64,000 nt of DNA from Sinohyriopsis cumingii (GCA_028554795.2 CM068831.1:64880982-64944981); one strand, 5' to 3'. Numbered from the stretch's first letter, positions 50,303 through 63,556 are shown. Numbers and translations are program-made. The notes: generated by a model from the sequence alone, not told the origin.

Positions 50303-51928
50303 CTTTTAAAGACAATTTATGCATCCTGACAGCTGTTGACACTGAAGACATTATTTACATTTTGACAGCCATAACAATGTTTTCTCATGCAATGAAGAGT
50401 GCAGGGGTAATTTAGGGTAAAATAGCCTACAGTTAGAATGAATTTGGTGATTACACACACAGAATGTGTTTAGGAGAGATATTAACAGCAAAATAGAACT
50501 TTATTTGGATATATTTTGCGCAAAATAGGATTTTTTGAAATATATTTTGCACATCCACTAATTTTATTTTGTCAATTTGAATAAATGTTGGAATGAGATT
50601 ACTCTATTTTTACCCAGAAAGAGCTCAGCCGAGATCAAAGTCAGATAACTATATCCATTATCTCTGCTGGGAGGTGATGTGGATAGTTTTATTTTTTTAA
50701 ATCAAGGACAACTAAACTAATTTGAAATCCATTTATAAATTATATTTTTTTTCACTGGATTATTAAATGATCTTTTCTTTTGGCATATTCGTGCTTCCTG
50801 CCACATGATGTATACCGGTACTGTTCTTTTTAAACTGTTTATTACTGGATTTTTCTTACGCTTGTACCGTACATAATAGGTAAATAATTTATTTTTATTA
50901 CCTGATTTTCATAACAGATGGCACAATGTAATGTGATGTTTATATTTCTTCACATCACTTGGTCATGACATCACTGGATGTTTTGATGTGATGTCATAAC
51001 ATTAGGTTCTCTTCAGTGTGCATTTGAAATAGCATTTGTACAATTCTGAAGCAAATAAATTGCCATCTTTTTTAAAAAGTCATGTAATGAAACAGTTTTA
51101 GACCTTTGTTTCGATTAATATGAAGTTTTATGAACAAGTACATTTATGATACTGACCTCGAGTGATATTGAACAACAAACGGTTTACTGGTTCATAAAAT
51201 GTTGTATTCAGCTCAACAATGGTCTGTATTTGAATAATTTATTCCGATTATTCATATTCTAACATTTTTAGGTTTATGTTTTGAGACTTTATCTTTGCCC
51301 TTTTATGCTGGATCAGGACTTTAACATTAATTTATGCCATTGAATAAAATGCAAGATGAATAATATTTATTTCCCTTTTTCTTTTTTTCCTTCTGTTTTC
51401 ATAATAATGACAAAGTATTTAATAACTTAGAATGTGATGAAAGTTATAACCTATATTAATTATTTACATTTTCTAAATTTTATTTTCTGTTGTTTTACTT
51501 CTTTCTTCCTTGAGCAAAGAATTCTTGATAGCGATGTATCTCCGATTTTAATGTTGAAAAATCTCATCTTAATTCCTGCTGTACTTAATATCAGGGAAAT
51601 GTTTACATTACGTTGAATAAATAAATATTTCTGGATTTTCATATTTTTGTTGTATGTTTGATTTGCTTTGGTGTTTTATTGCACAGAGCCCATCTGGTAT
51701 GTCTTACATGCCCAGGCCTGCAGGAGGTGTTATGTATTTGGGTCCTACACTTATTCTTTTGTTGGCTTGAAATTATTCTGTATTTGTAATGTTTCCTACC
51801 TTTAAATTTGTGTACATCATTAATCTATAAATTAGTGTCACACAATGAAGCCATTAGGTTTTACTTATAAATTACCTATAGTCAACATGATATACTGCAT
51901 TAACTGGGTAATTTTGACAATATTTGTT
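50303..51928. other. Downstream non-coding sequence
   Basis: Two AATAAA-type signals (about 51052 and 51616) are the only notable elements. It could still be 3' UTR. Confidence 0.4.
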
Positions 51929-52205
51929 GTGGCCTAGTGGTTAGCACATCAGCCTCAGATGCGGTAGGTTGCAGGTTCAAACCCTGGTCGAGTCATACCA
52001 AAGACTTATAAAAAATGGTACTAACAGCTCTTTCGCTTGGCGTTCAGCATAAGAGGTTAAGTGTTAGGACTTGTCGGCCCGGTGTCAGGATAATGTGACT
52101 GGGTGGGACATCATGCTACATGTCTGCGGCATGATGCCCCAGAGCTAGACATCACGTAATGACTGAATTTTTTTAAAGCTACGTCAAAAATCCAAATCAC
52201 GCACC
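51929..52205 (+). mobile_element. SINE-B copy
   Basis: Head tgtggcctagtggttagcac with B box gcaggttcaaaccctggtcg. The body includes tcaggataatgtgactgggt; part of the 'ctgccacactgcagacatc' segment is deleted (acatcacgtaatgactg). Confidence 0.88.
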
Positions 52206-52448
52206 AGTATTTTTTATTGTCACCGATGCCCTCACCCAGCATCTGACGGTAAGTGATACATAAAGCAAAGCAGGAAATCCATCGTCATTTCACATACCAT
52301 GCTGCACTTGTGAATGAGACAAGAATGGAAGAAACTTACACTTGGCTTATGTATGGTAGTACCCATGTTAAAACTTGTGAGACATAGTGTGTATTCTGGA
52401 AATTTGTGCTCAAATTAAAATTCTAATTACAAAAGCATGTAACTCCTA

Positions 52449-52472
52449 TATATATATATATATATATATTAT
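52449..52472. repeat. TA microsatellite
   Basis: A short ta run. Confidence 0.9.
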
Positions 52473-54742
52473 ATCACAGACTTGTCAATTGATACAGTAT
52501 ACATATGTTTTAATTAGAATGATTTCAACAGAGAAAGCTGTTGTGCATAAAGTATCCTTCAGACAATGATAAAGTACCAAAGCCCAAAACATTGTATTAA
52601 AATTATTGTGCAAAATAACACTAAAACTTTTATGACACTATTGGTTTGAAGCTGTATTATAAACATGCATAGAATCAAGCGATGAGAGACAGAGAGAAAG
52701 AATATAGTACTTGAGAAAATAGTTATCAAAGGGCTGTAACTCTTTCAACTTGAGCTTTGTGCTAAAGCATGTTAAAGCTATCATGGATATGATGCATTAC
52801 CATAAATTTTGTTGGAATCCTGAAAGTGCAACAGTAACAACCCTTCTTCAACCCTCTTTTACAGTGTTTGAAGGCCTGTAAATGCCCATCCAGTGTCAAA
52901 GGTTTCTTTGGGGATTTGGGGTTTTCTCTAGCTTCTTGTCGACATCATGCCACCACCAAGTCATCTAGACCAGCTAGGTTTCATCTGCTTTGATTGGGTG
53001 ATTGGCAAGTTACAAGATATAAGTTCTTACTAACATTTTATTCAAACTTATTTCCGTTTCACTGTAAGAGACAACCTGCCAGTTAGATATAATGGCTTAT
53101 GATCTTGATTGGTCCCCAGAGGGTCATTATTGGGTCAGAGGTCAATCTGGTGCAAATGTACAGCAAAATGCGACTTCCAGATAACATTACAGCATAAGAA
53201 GAATATCTTTAAAAGATTTTGTCAAGAATTAATCTGGAGAAATCCGTTGTTTTCACATGATGTCACAAAACATATGTAATTCCATATCCGCCATGTTGAC
53301 TCTCTAGCCATGCAAACCAGCACTTAACAATATTGTTCTTTCCATATGATTATGAAGGCATGTCTTGATTTGGGCGTAAGGATATAATAATACATCACAT
53401 CCTGTTGTGCATGTCAATCGCATGAGACTGAATGTGTGACTTTTCCTCTTTACTCTCCAAGCAAAGCATTGAAATTGGGTTCTTTCATAAACAAAGAGAT
53501 CCTTCAATAAATATATGGATAAAGAAATGGATACACAAACAAGAAGAAACATGTAATGATTTACAATTTTCACTGGCTAAAATCAATCATTTTGCAACCT
53601 TTCAAGTTAAAAAGCCAATCATTAATATGTAAGTTCATATTTAGAAAAGCGTTTAAAGAATAATAAGTTTTTATACATTTTGCACAATGTCAAGTTACAC
53701 TATGCACATGTTTTGTTCTAATGCAATTTCTTTAAACGTAATCGCCTTCATTCAATATCATCCTACATCCATCATCTCCACCACAAATACAATATTTGAC
53801 CACACTAATTAAAATTGGTTTGACAGCTGTCTTTAGCACAAGCACATGCTTTTGTGAAAAATTATTTGTACATAAAAGTTCTGGCATAATACATATGCTA
53901 CGAAATTTTAATTCTGTAACTGATATTGCTTCCTGAAGAGCATTGTCCAGAAATACTCGTACAAAATATTTTTTAAAAAATAAAAATGACAATATTGTTT
54001 GATTGTAAAAAACAACTATTTCTATTTAATAACAATATGCACGATCCTGGTTCAACTTCACTATTCTGTCTTTCAAAATAAGCCAGAGAACTTTTTATTT
54101 TTATTTTTATTTTCGTGCTATAGGGGCACTTCATTTCAAGTATGATCTATGTATCATTTCGATTAAGTAAATATCCTTATTGACAATTAAATCGGATTAT
54201 TATTTTGAATATATGATGACTAATGGTCACAAAGGTTAGTCAGGGACTTAAAATGGCAGTGCAAGGTGCACATGCATTGCATTGTGGGTATTTGCATACA
54301 CAACTGTGATGTCGGTGAAAACAACACAGGTTATAGAAAGTAAGCATGGTAATGTAAAATAGTCTTGTTTGTCCTTGATGAGACTAAAATTCCAGTTTTA
54401 CTTTGATTAAGGTCATTGGTCTATACTGCAAATATAATCAGTTAATCAAAGAACTGACATATATTCTTAGTAAATTTTGTAAAAGTCAAAGCTGGTATCC
54501 ATGTTTGATGTAATCTTCAAAGGATAAAAGAAAAGCAGATGAGATTCTCAAACCTGCACTTTAAAGGCAAATATTACAGTCAAAGGTCAATAAATTCAAA
54601 GCACACTATATTCAGTTTTGATGTACCCTATGCATTTAATTATGATGAGAATTATGTCAAATAATGAATTAGAGGAAGCTGTCCATATGCTAATCTGATC
54701 TTTAATATTTGCCTGCAAACTCTTAATTTTAATTGTACATTT
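52473..54742. other. No recognised features
   Basis: Intergenic-looking sequence. Frames of up to 89 codons on both strands lack support. Confidence 0.5.
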
Positions 54743-54752
54743 TCTAGAGTTT

Positions 54753-55083
54753 ATAGACCGCTCCGGTGGCTTAGTGGTTAGAGCATCCACCTCAGATGCG
54801 GGAGGTCATGGGTTTGATCCACGGCCAAGTCATACCAAAGACTTACAAAAATGGTACTAACAGCTGCCTCACTAGGCATTCAGCATTAAGAGGTTAGTGT
54901 TAGGACTGGTTAGCCTGGTGTCAGGATAATGTGACTGGGTGGGACATCATGCTACATGTCGGCGGCATGATGCCCCAGTGCTAGACATTGCTATAAACTG
55001 CCACATTGCAGACATGTTAGTGATACAACTGAAAAACTGTTAAAGCTATTTTAAAAATCCAAATCACATCACGTCACATCACA
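54753..55083 (+). mobile_element. SINE-B, full length, with target duplication
   Basis: Flanked by tctagagttt at 54743-54752 and 55084-55093. Head ccggtggcttagtggttaga, B box gggtttgatccacggcc, full body, and a 3' end with repeated cacatcac. Confidence 0.92.
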
Positions 55084-55093
55084 TCTAGAGTTT

Positions 55094-56941
55094 CTAGGTT
55101 TTGTGATGAAGAAAAAGTAAATCAAAGTACTGCAAAGAAATTACCATAATTGTTACTGCTTCGATGAAAGAAAAGACATTTTATGTTTGAAAATAAATAT
55201 GAGTATTGTCTACTTTAACAATAAATGGCTGTACATAAAAGACCCTTCAGTTGTCAATGTTGGTAAAACGTTTGCACCGTTATTGTGATAACAAGAGGGC
55301 CAATACTGCAAGCTTTAAATGAAGCACAGTTTTCTGTGTCAGATCAACATGTCATCTTGCAGGTATGTGAAATAACAGTTCTACTGCAGACTCTACTTAA
55401 AACATCACGCGGCCTTATCAGTTTTCACCTTGCATTCTTATGAATTACACTCATGTAAACAGCTGGAAGGTTTCCCTAATATCTCTATGATAATCATATT
55501 GAAAAAATTCCAATATTAGCCTAAAAAACGGGGGGAAGATAATTATGAATGATGCAATAAATTTGATTACTGGCAGCAATTAAAGGTCATTTTTAGCTTG
55601 AAGGGAGGTGGGTGAACCATGCATAATTGATTCCAGCAACACCTTCCTTGGTGATTGCATACAAAAGACATATGTGACTTTCAATTGTCCTCAGATTTAT
55701 GTTTTCCAATATATAAAAAATGCTGGAAATCTAACACTTCTACTGTTTTGGGGGGTTGGAGACATTGAAGATGGTCTGTTTTTACTGATGGTTGCATTTA
55801 CTGTAATGTGTAATGAAAAGGATATAAATCCCTCTTCTTCTTCAGTATTCATAATAGCATCCATTCCAATAAGTCATGCATCAATCAGTTCATAATAAAT
55901 TAAGGAATACATGACTGGATGTAGCTACATGTCATTTCAGTTGGAAAACACCACAAGAACTGTAAGATGGTTTATAATGTATCTTTTTGGCAGTTGTATA
56001 CAGATAAGATGCCAGGTACTTAGCTGTAAACTAAATGTAGGCCATTACAAGGAAAACTGCATGCTATATATATTATGCTGTTAGAAAGGGTTGTTGTTCA
56101 TTGTCTGGATATGTACAAAACTCCAATTTTTGATCTTGTATTCTTGTTCTCTAAATGTGGAAGTGTTGATGTTCTATAAAGAACACCCAATAAAAGGTAA
56201 AAAAAAGACCTCCATTTTATATTGCGAGAAATTGCAATCATCTGTGAGACAAATATTCTTGAATTTTTTGCTGTACAATGATTTGATACCGCATCATTGT
56301 TTTATTTTTAACAATGTGGGGGAAGAATTATTTCACTTATGTGTTCTATGGGAACAAAGGTGTTGTTTGAAATGTTCTTAGCCAAAGGGCAAATTTATTT
56401 GTTTTCATACCATTTTCATTGTGTGTGTGTATGTGTGTGTTAACTCTTGTAGACAAACATTGCACCCAGCTGGTAACTGGCAAATGGCACTTGTTATTAT
56501 TTTGCTCTTTATGCAATAAAATGTCGATTCATTAAAAGGGAATGTCAGGATAGTCTATTGTGTTGTTGAAAATCTTTGTACCTACTTGTAATCCTCATAA
56601 CACAAAAAAAGAGGTTTAAAGAGAAGACACTTTTGAAACCGAATGTAATGAAGAAAGGGAAGATATAAAGAAACAGACAGACAAATAGAAGGAAAGGTCA
56701 GAGTTTCAAAAGAAATGAAGATTTGGGAGGGATTAATTAGGACTGATACCAGTACAATTAGATGGCAAATGGTTTATAAGTCAAAATCAATTTTAAATAG
56801 TTTTTAAAACTGGATCCAGTTGTGTTCACAAAAAAAGACATAATTTTGAAGGAGAAGGTAATGGCTTTCTGTCATTATTCAGAGGACATTATCTTCATGG
56901 TTTGTGAATTATTCTGACATTTTCCTCTCATTTCTTTTCAG
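55094..56941. other. No recognised features
   Basis: Frames 55608-55895 and 56091-56381 have about 95 codons each and no recognisable motif or splice context. Confidence 0.45.
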
Positions 56942-57095
56942 TACTAGTACGTTTTATGTCACAATGGTTTCAGACATGCATTGGAGTTGGAATACATTCT
57001 GAAGATGGGTGTGCAAAGCTTGCTAACTTCATTTGTGGAAGTTCAAATAATGAAACAGTTACCCTGCTTATTAGGGACTCTTATTGTCCTGATAG
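56942..57095 (+). CDS. Weak candidate exon, unknown gene
   Basis: The acceptor-like tttcttttcag and donor-like GTAGGT enclose 154 bp. One phase is open throughout (50 codons, including SQWFQTCIGVGIHSEDG and SYCPD). The other two phases have stops. An open phase of this length between chance splice-like signals is not rare, so this may be coincidence. No neighbouring exon was found. Confidence 0.22.
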
Positions 57096-57474
57096 GTAGG
57101 TGTTATTTGTATTGAAAGGTCCCAGAAGTGCTCTAATTATTTATATGTGTATATTTCATAAGACATGCAGTGAGAAAGAATATTTTGCTTCAAATATAAT
57201 CATTTTTCTGCCCATATCAGACAAGAATCCTCTCTACAAAAGACAATTACATGGAGATTTGCTTATGGTATTATTTGCTGTGATCTACACAGACATGCAG
57301 CTCCTTACTGACAAGTGTCTAGCAAGTCAGGATTTATTGTACATTAAGGTCATTGCATACACGTGGTCTTGGAAGTTGACTGCAATTGATGGTATAAAAC
57401 TTATTTTTATTTACACTACTACTATAACTACTAAAGATATTTTTATTGGCCAAAAAATGTATTTCAACAGATCA

Positions 57475-57487
57475 GTATATATATATA

Positions 57488-57566
<79 letters not shown>

Positions 57567-57567
57567 C
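57475..57567. repeat. TA/CA compound microsatellite
   Basis: A long ta run ending in a ca run. It accounts for a spurious 160-codon frame across 57100-57582. Confidence 0.93.
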
Positions 57568-58078
57568 AAAAGAGAGCAGTAGAAATCATATAGGTATCAA
57601 CGTCTACAGTAACATGGCCATGTGCCAGGTATATATAAACTGTTTGTTTTGAACAGAACATAAACTAAATATGAATACTACACAAAGTAAAGAGAGAGAA
57701 AGAGACTTGGCATGATATCAATGACTTTACAACCAATTAAAGTGTGATTATCAATTATCAAAGTAGTATATTACTGTATGTGCCTGGTTTTCTTTATCTT
57801 ACTAAAATTTCAAAATGCTTGTACATATTATATGGAAGGACCTGAATCAAAAATAAATTTGTGAGCAGATTTATATCTGTGTTCTTCAGGTGTTCAAATA
57901 TTTGTTTTCCACATAAAAAGTTATCAAGCTTAAAACTACCCGCTTCTTTATGATTTCAAATCAATACTTATATAGTTAAGACATTCAAGGAAGAAGTGGA
58001 AACTGCTTCAGCCAGAGTACCATAAAAGATTAGCTATATGGGAGTCTGTTGGAACAAAAGGAGATAAACATTAGCCCA

Positions 58079-58232
58079 GGTTTACACTGTGGATTGCTCT
58101 GATGACAAGGAGATATCATTTCTTGCAATTGTCTGTAGGTTTGCATGGGTTGATCACTCTGGTGACAAGGAGATATCATTTCTTGCAATTGTCTGTAGGT
58201 TTACATCGGTTGATCACTCTGGTGACAAGGAG
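58079..58232. repeat. 60-bp tandem repeat, 2.5 copies
   Basis: Units with gttgatcactctggtgacaa and gagatatcatttcttgcaat, almost identical. Confidence 0.9.
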
Positions 58233-59718
58233 AATTCAGCAGAAATATAGAAACTGAGGTTAGATGGGACACTCTGCAGATATGGGAAAATGTAGTGTTC
58301 AAATTACAATCCAGCACACACCTCTACAATCTAACATAGTGACCAATACCTCATCATTTACAATCCAACATACCACATTACAACATCAGCATGCCTTGTG
58401 AAGTGACCAATTCCCCATCATATACAATCAATGTGTACTGACCAATATCCCATTATCTACTATCCAACAACCACATTATGCCATTAGTATGCCGTGGGTA
58501 GTAACCTGTTCCCTAGTGGCTGAGATTTGTATAGTAAGCATTACATATAACTCAGATCATGTTGGAGGTGTCAATAAATATGCATATATTGTATCAATGT
58601 TATAAAAAAGCCTTAATCATGGGAACCAACTCAGAATAACAGTAAACTGAATGACAATATCGGGCTGTTTAATATTTTATTGGCAATTAATACATTTCTA
58701 AAAAGAAAATGTTTACAGATTTAATTTTACTTTCAAAAAAGAAAACATCTAATTTAATGTTCAGTCTTTAACAGATGATAAATTATTTAACTCTAATAAT
58801 GATGGAATAGATTTAACAAAACCTCCAACAACTGTATTATTGAATCAGATTGTGATTGGAGATATCTAATACTTAACGAATAGATTTAAGCAGGAGATGT
58901 CTACTATCAACAGGAAAATGACAAATCAAATTTTTACAGAACATATTAATATTTTTATGTAAATGAATCCAAAATAATACAATAGGCTGGATTTACTTAT
59001 TTCTTCAAGATACAAAGGGAAACAAAAGAAGGAATCAAATCAAAGTATCTGTCAGATCTAGTGTAGCTCACCAAGTAGACAATGCAACAACAATTAGACA
59101 AATTATATTGTTCAAGATAGTAAAAACAACTATTTGAAACATTAATTTTAGTTGAACAGTATTATTTCTCAGATGGAAAACATCACACAGACTTCAACAA
59201 TATATTTAAAATATGTAACAGAAAGAAAGTGATATCAACAATGTAAGTTAAATCAATAAGTAATTTATTTTCCTACAATACAAAATTAAAGTTCAAGACA
59301 TACTTACGATATTGTGAATTAAATTCCAAATAAATGTCCTATCACAAGTCTAATGATATGGAATGTTCCAAATGAATTCCAATAGTCTTGAATGTCTTGA
59401 TATGCCACAATAATGCCATCCAAAATGACTTTGAATGAGTTCACAGAAATCCAAAGTAACGAATCTATCCTAAAGTCAATCAGCACCTTGGTATTTCAAA
59501 TAAATAATTCCTCTCAAATTATATATGATGCCACAACACAACTGCAAACTCTGACCATGGATTCCCACACAATCATATGGAACAGGAATGAATCATTTGC
59601 TTATCAAATTCCAATATATACACCTTCACTTGACCTAGATGTGGCTTCCAATATAACTGTAAACAAGACTAAGCCTACAATATTCCGAACTCATGCTTTG
59701 TAAACTATCCACTTACAA
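58233..59718. other. No recognised features
   Basis: Loose repeats of acaatccaacatacc lie between 58310 and 58480. A 96-codon frame (59413-59703) is unsupported. Confidence 0.45.
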
Positions 59719-59899
59719 CGCGGTTCCCAACCATTTTTGGTCGCGACCATAAAAGATATTTCTTCTGAGCCTCATAACCCCGTTTCCACATTTTGATAAG
59801 TTTTGCCAACCTCCAAAAAATCCTGGTGACCCTCCGTAGCCCATTAGAACGTCCTCGCGAACCAATGTTCGGTTGCGACCTGAGGGTTGGGAACCACTA
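59719..59899. mobile_element. Short hAT-type MITE
   Basis: The ends cgcggttcccaacc and ggttgggaaccacta are inverted partners of the well-known 'cagtggttcccaacc' hAT terminus. The flanks acttacaa (59711-59718) and acttctaa (59900-59907) form an 8-bp target duplication with one mismatch. The inner arms ggtcgcgacc and ggttgcgacc extend the inverted repeat. Confidence 0.85.
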
Positions 59900-60287
59900 A
59901 CTTCTAACTTATCGTCATGGATAAACATTAGCCATATAAAATTCTGTTTTACAAATTACAATCATGGACAACAAAAGTTAAGAACACAATATAAATTAAA
60001 TGTGCATAACAGTCGCGATGACATTTTAATTAACCAGAGACACGGTGAGCAAGCGAGTAGCACAGAGGGTTATGATAACTATTTACAACAGTTATCAAAT
60101 TAATTTCTATGAGGAATAAATAGTACTTATAAATATCATCATGATTAAGAATTGAATACTATACTGACAAACAATTTCCAAGAATCTGCCACAAAATATG
60201 AGGTAACATAACTCGGACAAGATAAGGTTATTGATGGTTATGCAAACAATGCCTTCAATGCCTTCAATACCAACAACAGTACCCAAA

Positions 60288-60413
60288 ACTAACGAGTTAA
60301 AAGATATCGATTATGTAATAAATGCCATAACTAATGATTTAAAAGATATCGATTATGAAATAAAGACCGCTACTAAGGATTAAAAATATATCGATTATGA
60401 AATAGATAGTGTT
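60288..60413 (+). repeat. 42-bp repeat, three copies
   Basis: Units of about 42 bp share aaaagatatcgattatg. In one + strand frame they read as 14-residue units (TNDLKDIDYEIKTA), the length of two heptads, with a stop in the third copy. Whether this was ever translated is unknown. Confidence 0.65.
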
Positions 60414-60453
60414 CTAGGAGCTAGAGAATTCATTTTTGAAATAAATTAGCTAG

Positions 60454-61215
60454 CTAATTAATCTCTAATCTTTCTGTTACTCCAAATAAACATTTAAATG
60501 AAACTGCAGAAAACAAGGTACTTAATGCAAGAATTAACCAAATGTGATTGTACTTTCCTACTGTTAAATGTTTTACAAACGTTGCTATGGTTAGACCAAT
60601 AATTTCTGGCATCACACAAAAAATCTTTTCAAGAACAGTACCACATGTTACACCTTTTTTGAACAACTGCATTCATCTTTTCTTTAAGTTTGAGATTTAT
60701 GTGGTTAATAATTTCTCAGAAGTTGTTTTCCATGTCTCTTGTATGTCCAACTATTTGTGATCTTTTAATCTGAGCTTTATTCAAAAGTTTTTCCAATTTG
60801 GATTTTTATTCCAAATCTTTTTTCTTTAGCAACGTAATTTTGTCATATATGGTATCGTTTTGTGAAGTGAATCTACATATATTTTCATGGGCTTAATTTT
60901 AATTATCTACATCAACTACAGCTGGTTTACCTTTTAATTCTCTTTCTCCCATAGGTGTAAATAAATTTGAAGGTGCTTGGTTATCAATGTTTCGTAAAAA
61001 TTATTTATTAAAATCATCTCTGCATCTTTTACTTGCTTGACAAATGGACAATTTTGTTAACTGGTTTTATTTATATTTCCTCGATAATTCGTGTAGGTTT
61101 TCTGATTAAATCTTTCGGTTCTATATGCTGTAACGTTGCATGCTTCTTTTTCTGAGTGATACCATATTCTTCCGTCTTGTTTTGTCCCACCCAAGTCTTG
61201 CACAAACAAAACCAC
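60454..61215 (-). pseudogene. Decayed coding-like stretch, unknown family
   Basis: Read on the - strand, one frame is protein-like over about 110 codons despite several stops: SNLFTPMGERELKGKPAVVD, KITLLKKKDLE, KLEKLLNKAQIKRSQIV. After a frame change, 60672-60454 gives two hydrophobic stretches (MPEIIGLTIATFVK and IWLILALSTLFSAVSF). The pattern of charged helix followed by membrane segments suggests a former membrane protein, possibly of a mobile element or virus-like insertion. I do not recognise the family. Confidence 0.4.
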
Positions 61216-61498
61216 GTCAACCTACTTTAGCTGCTATAGTGTTGAAGGTAAGTGGAAAAAACTTGAAAATGTACTGAAGGTAACTTGAAAGTAGCTTTAC
61301 AACAACTTGAAGGCAAATTGACAATAGCTCAAATAACTGCTTTGGAATGCTTCAGTTTTGGTTGCAAAATAAATGGAAGGTGGAGAAGGAAAATTGATAA
61401 TGTAAGTTCACAAATGACAAAAGATCGTCGTAGAAACAAACCCTGAAAACAACATGGGAATCATTCACAAAAACGTAAAAACTCACAAGAATACAAAG

Positions 61499-61582
61499 TG
61501 TGTGTGTGATTTGGATTTTCTAATGTAGCTTTAAATTTTTTTCACTCATATCACTACGATGTCTGCAGTGTGACAGTTTATT
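61499..61582 (-). mobile_element. SINE-B 3' fragment, antisense
   Basis: tgtagctttaaatttttttc and atcactacgatgtctgcagt match the end of SINE-B. The rest is absent. Confidence 0.8.
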
Positions 61583-62216
61583 ATATTTAAAATAATCAAA
61601 AACAATATATTCGAGAATGACCCAGTTATATTGAGGAAACAGTTATACACTAATTTAAAACGCAAAACAGATTCCCGTTTGAGGGTCACGGGATCACTCT
61701 TCTAGAACAAAACAGAAGCTTTTTACATGACTAACATCATGTGGTCTTAACTGAAATCATTCGTTCTTACTATGAGAAAGAATTATAAAAAAAAATGAAA
61801 ACAAGTTGTTTACTAGAACTGCCACTGTTTCTGAATCCAGGGCAGGAACTAGGTCAGCATTAGATACAATGTCTCTATTATTAGCAGTTTACATCAAAAA
61901 TAAACAAATATCAGTCCGAACTGAACTATATTCTGGACAATATTAAATCCAATAAATAAAGCTACATAACAATAACATGTAATGGAGATATAAAAAAAAT
62001 AAAACTAACAAACAAACAATTAAATTAAATATAAATTAAATCAAATATACATTAATAATATGGTGCTATTTTTGTGTGACTATATCAAAGCTACTCGTGA
62101 CGAGTATCAAAAGTCCCACATATTGGTGTCATAACCTGGTTAAAGTCACTCAAAATGCACGAATAGGTGAACGTTCGATGATAGAGGTAGGCTGGGTTTA
62201 TTAATACTGCTACTAC
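61583..62216. other. No recognised features
   Basis: AT-rich non-coding sequence. Confidence 0.5.
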
Positions 62217-62251
62217 TACTGTTATTATTATTATTATTATTATTATTATCA
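62217..62251. repeat. TTA microsatellite
   Basis: A run of tta/att triplets. Confidence 0.9.
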
Positions 62252-62340
62252 ACGTAGTTCAAATTGAGATAGTAATTACAACGGATGGCAAGTGATAATA
62301 ATTAACATTACATCAAAATCGGGGTAAGTTTCTGTGTATT

Positions 62341-62371
<31 letters not shown>

Positions 62372-62389
62372 ATGTATGTATGTATGTAT
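62341..62389. repeat. TG/TATG microsatellite
   Basis: A tg run followed by seven or more tatg units. Confidence 0.92.
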
Positions 62390-62867
62390 CATATTTTATT
62401 TGTAAACCTCGGTGCCTATTGCTAGCAGTGTTTACAATTATTTCGTCATGGATGTGTAAGTCCTAAGAATTGAAAATTATGTAAAAGTAGAAACTTTTCT
62501 AGCTATTATTTCAATACAAAATATGCTTAATAAATTTAATTTGTCTGTGTCAAATGGTTTTTACCTAGTTATGTTAAGTTTTTGCCATAAAGTGTTTGCA
62601 TTCAAGTTTAAGAAATTGTTTCAAGTGCCTGAAAATCTCACCTGATTACTTTCATATCATTGTGAAAATGCTTAAAAAATTTTATTTGTTTACCGTAATC
62701 GGATTTTAGTTAATCGTGCAATCAAGGGTGTATTAAAAACGGTCCAAATTTTCGAAAAACTGGAAAATCGCTGTAATGGCATAAATTCCATTCAAACTAT
62801 CTACTTAGCCTGATTTCATGGTTCTATAATTAACAGTTGATTTGCTGTACCATTAATAGAATTCGGG

Positions 62868-63556
62868 TCAGGCTACGTGGCGACGTTCAGACAAACAGCA
62901 GCAAGACAACATTTCCCTTTCTGCTTTGACAAATATCTCTGAAACATCATGCCATTCTTCACTCCCATAGTGCAACATAGTAAAGGCCCGTGCAAGCACG
63001 TTTCTCGCGTTCGCACTGAAAGCACCCGAAATACACGAGAACGCAAGTGTGATTGGTATGCGCTGTGGAAAATCGTTTAGTTACGCGGTTTCCTTGATCT
63101 TAGTGACAGAAAATTCTTTCCAAGAGTGACCTTTATGCGATATAGTCGAAGATATATTTCTTTTCTTCTGAGGTTTATATGAGTACAACACTTGAAGATC
63201 ATAGGGCAATTCTCCTCTGTAAGAGTGTATGGCCATGTTGCATACGTCTTTGGCGTGCATCTTGAGACAAATTTCCCCCCATAGTACAGATTCCATGAAC
63301 CTCCAACATGACCCGAAGTGGAAAACCAATGGTGACGATGTCGGTAAGTAGGACGGACGTTAGCGTGCATGAAAAATCGAATCAGTGCGTCAACAATCTG
63401 CACCACGATTCCTTCGAGGGATGGTGTTGTGCGTAAAACTAAACCTTTTAGCTCACGTAGGTGAGATAGCATGTGTGTTATCAGATCGTACATTTCATAG
63501 GAATATCTAGATTTCACTAGAGAGAGTATTGTTTTGCACACTAGTAGCCATTTTTA
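62868..63556 (-). pseudogene. Broken reading frame, CpG-rich, unknown family
   Basis: On the - strand an ATG at 63556-63554 (MATSVQNNTLSS) starts a frame that soon stops. A second phase is open over 63541-63077 (EMYDLITHMLSHLRELKGL and VRPTYRHRHHWFSTSGHVGG). A phase change near 63295 leads into ESVLWGEICLKMHAKDV, ELPYDLQVLYSY and WKEFSVTKIKETA. One in-frame TAA (about 63080) is followed in the same phase by ITLAFSCISGAFSANARN, GSEEWHDVSEIFVKAE and a final TGA at 62868-62870. The whole reads like one protein of about 220 residues with two phase changes and one stop. The interval is richer in GC and CpG than the rest of the window. I do not recognise the product. It could be a pseudogene, a mobile-element gene, or a gene with assembly errors. 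Confidence 0.5.

Noticed and set aside
55608..55895. 95-codon frame downstream of SEL1L3
   Set aside because: Hydrophobic but unrecognisable, without splice or promoter signals; chance is sufficient.
57100..57582. 160-codon + strand frame
   Set aside because: Its last third is a TA/CA microsatellite and the rest has no recognisable domain.
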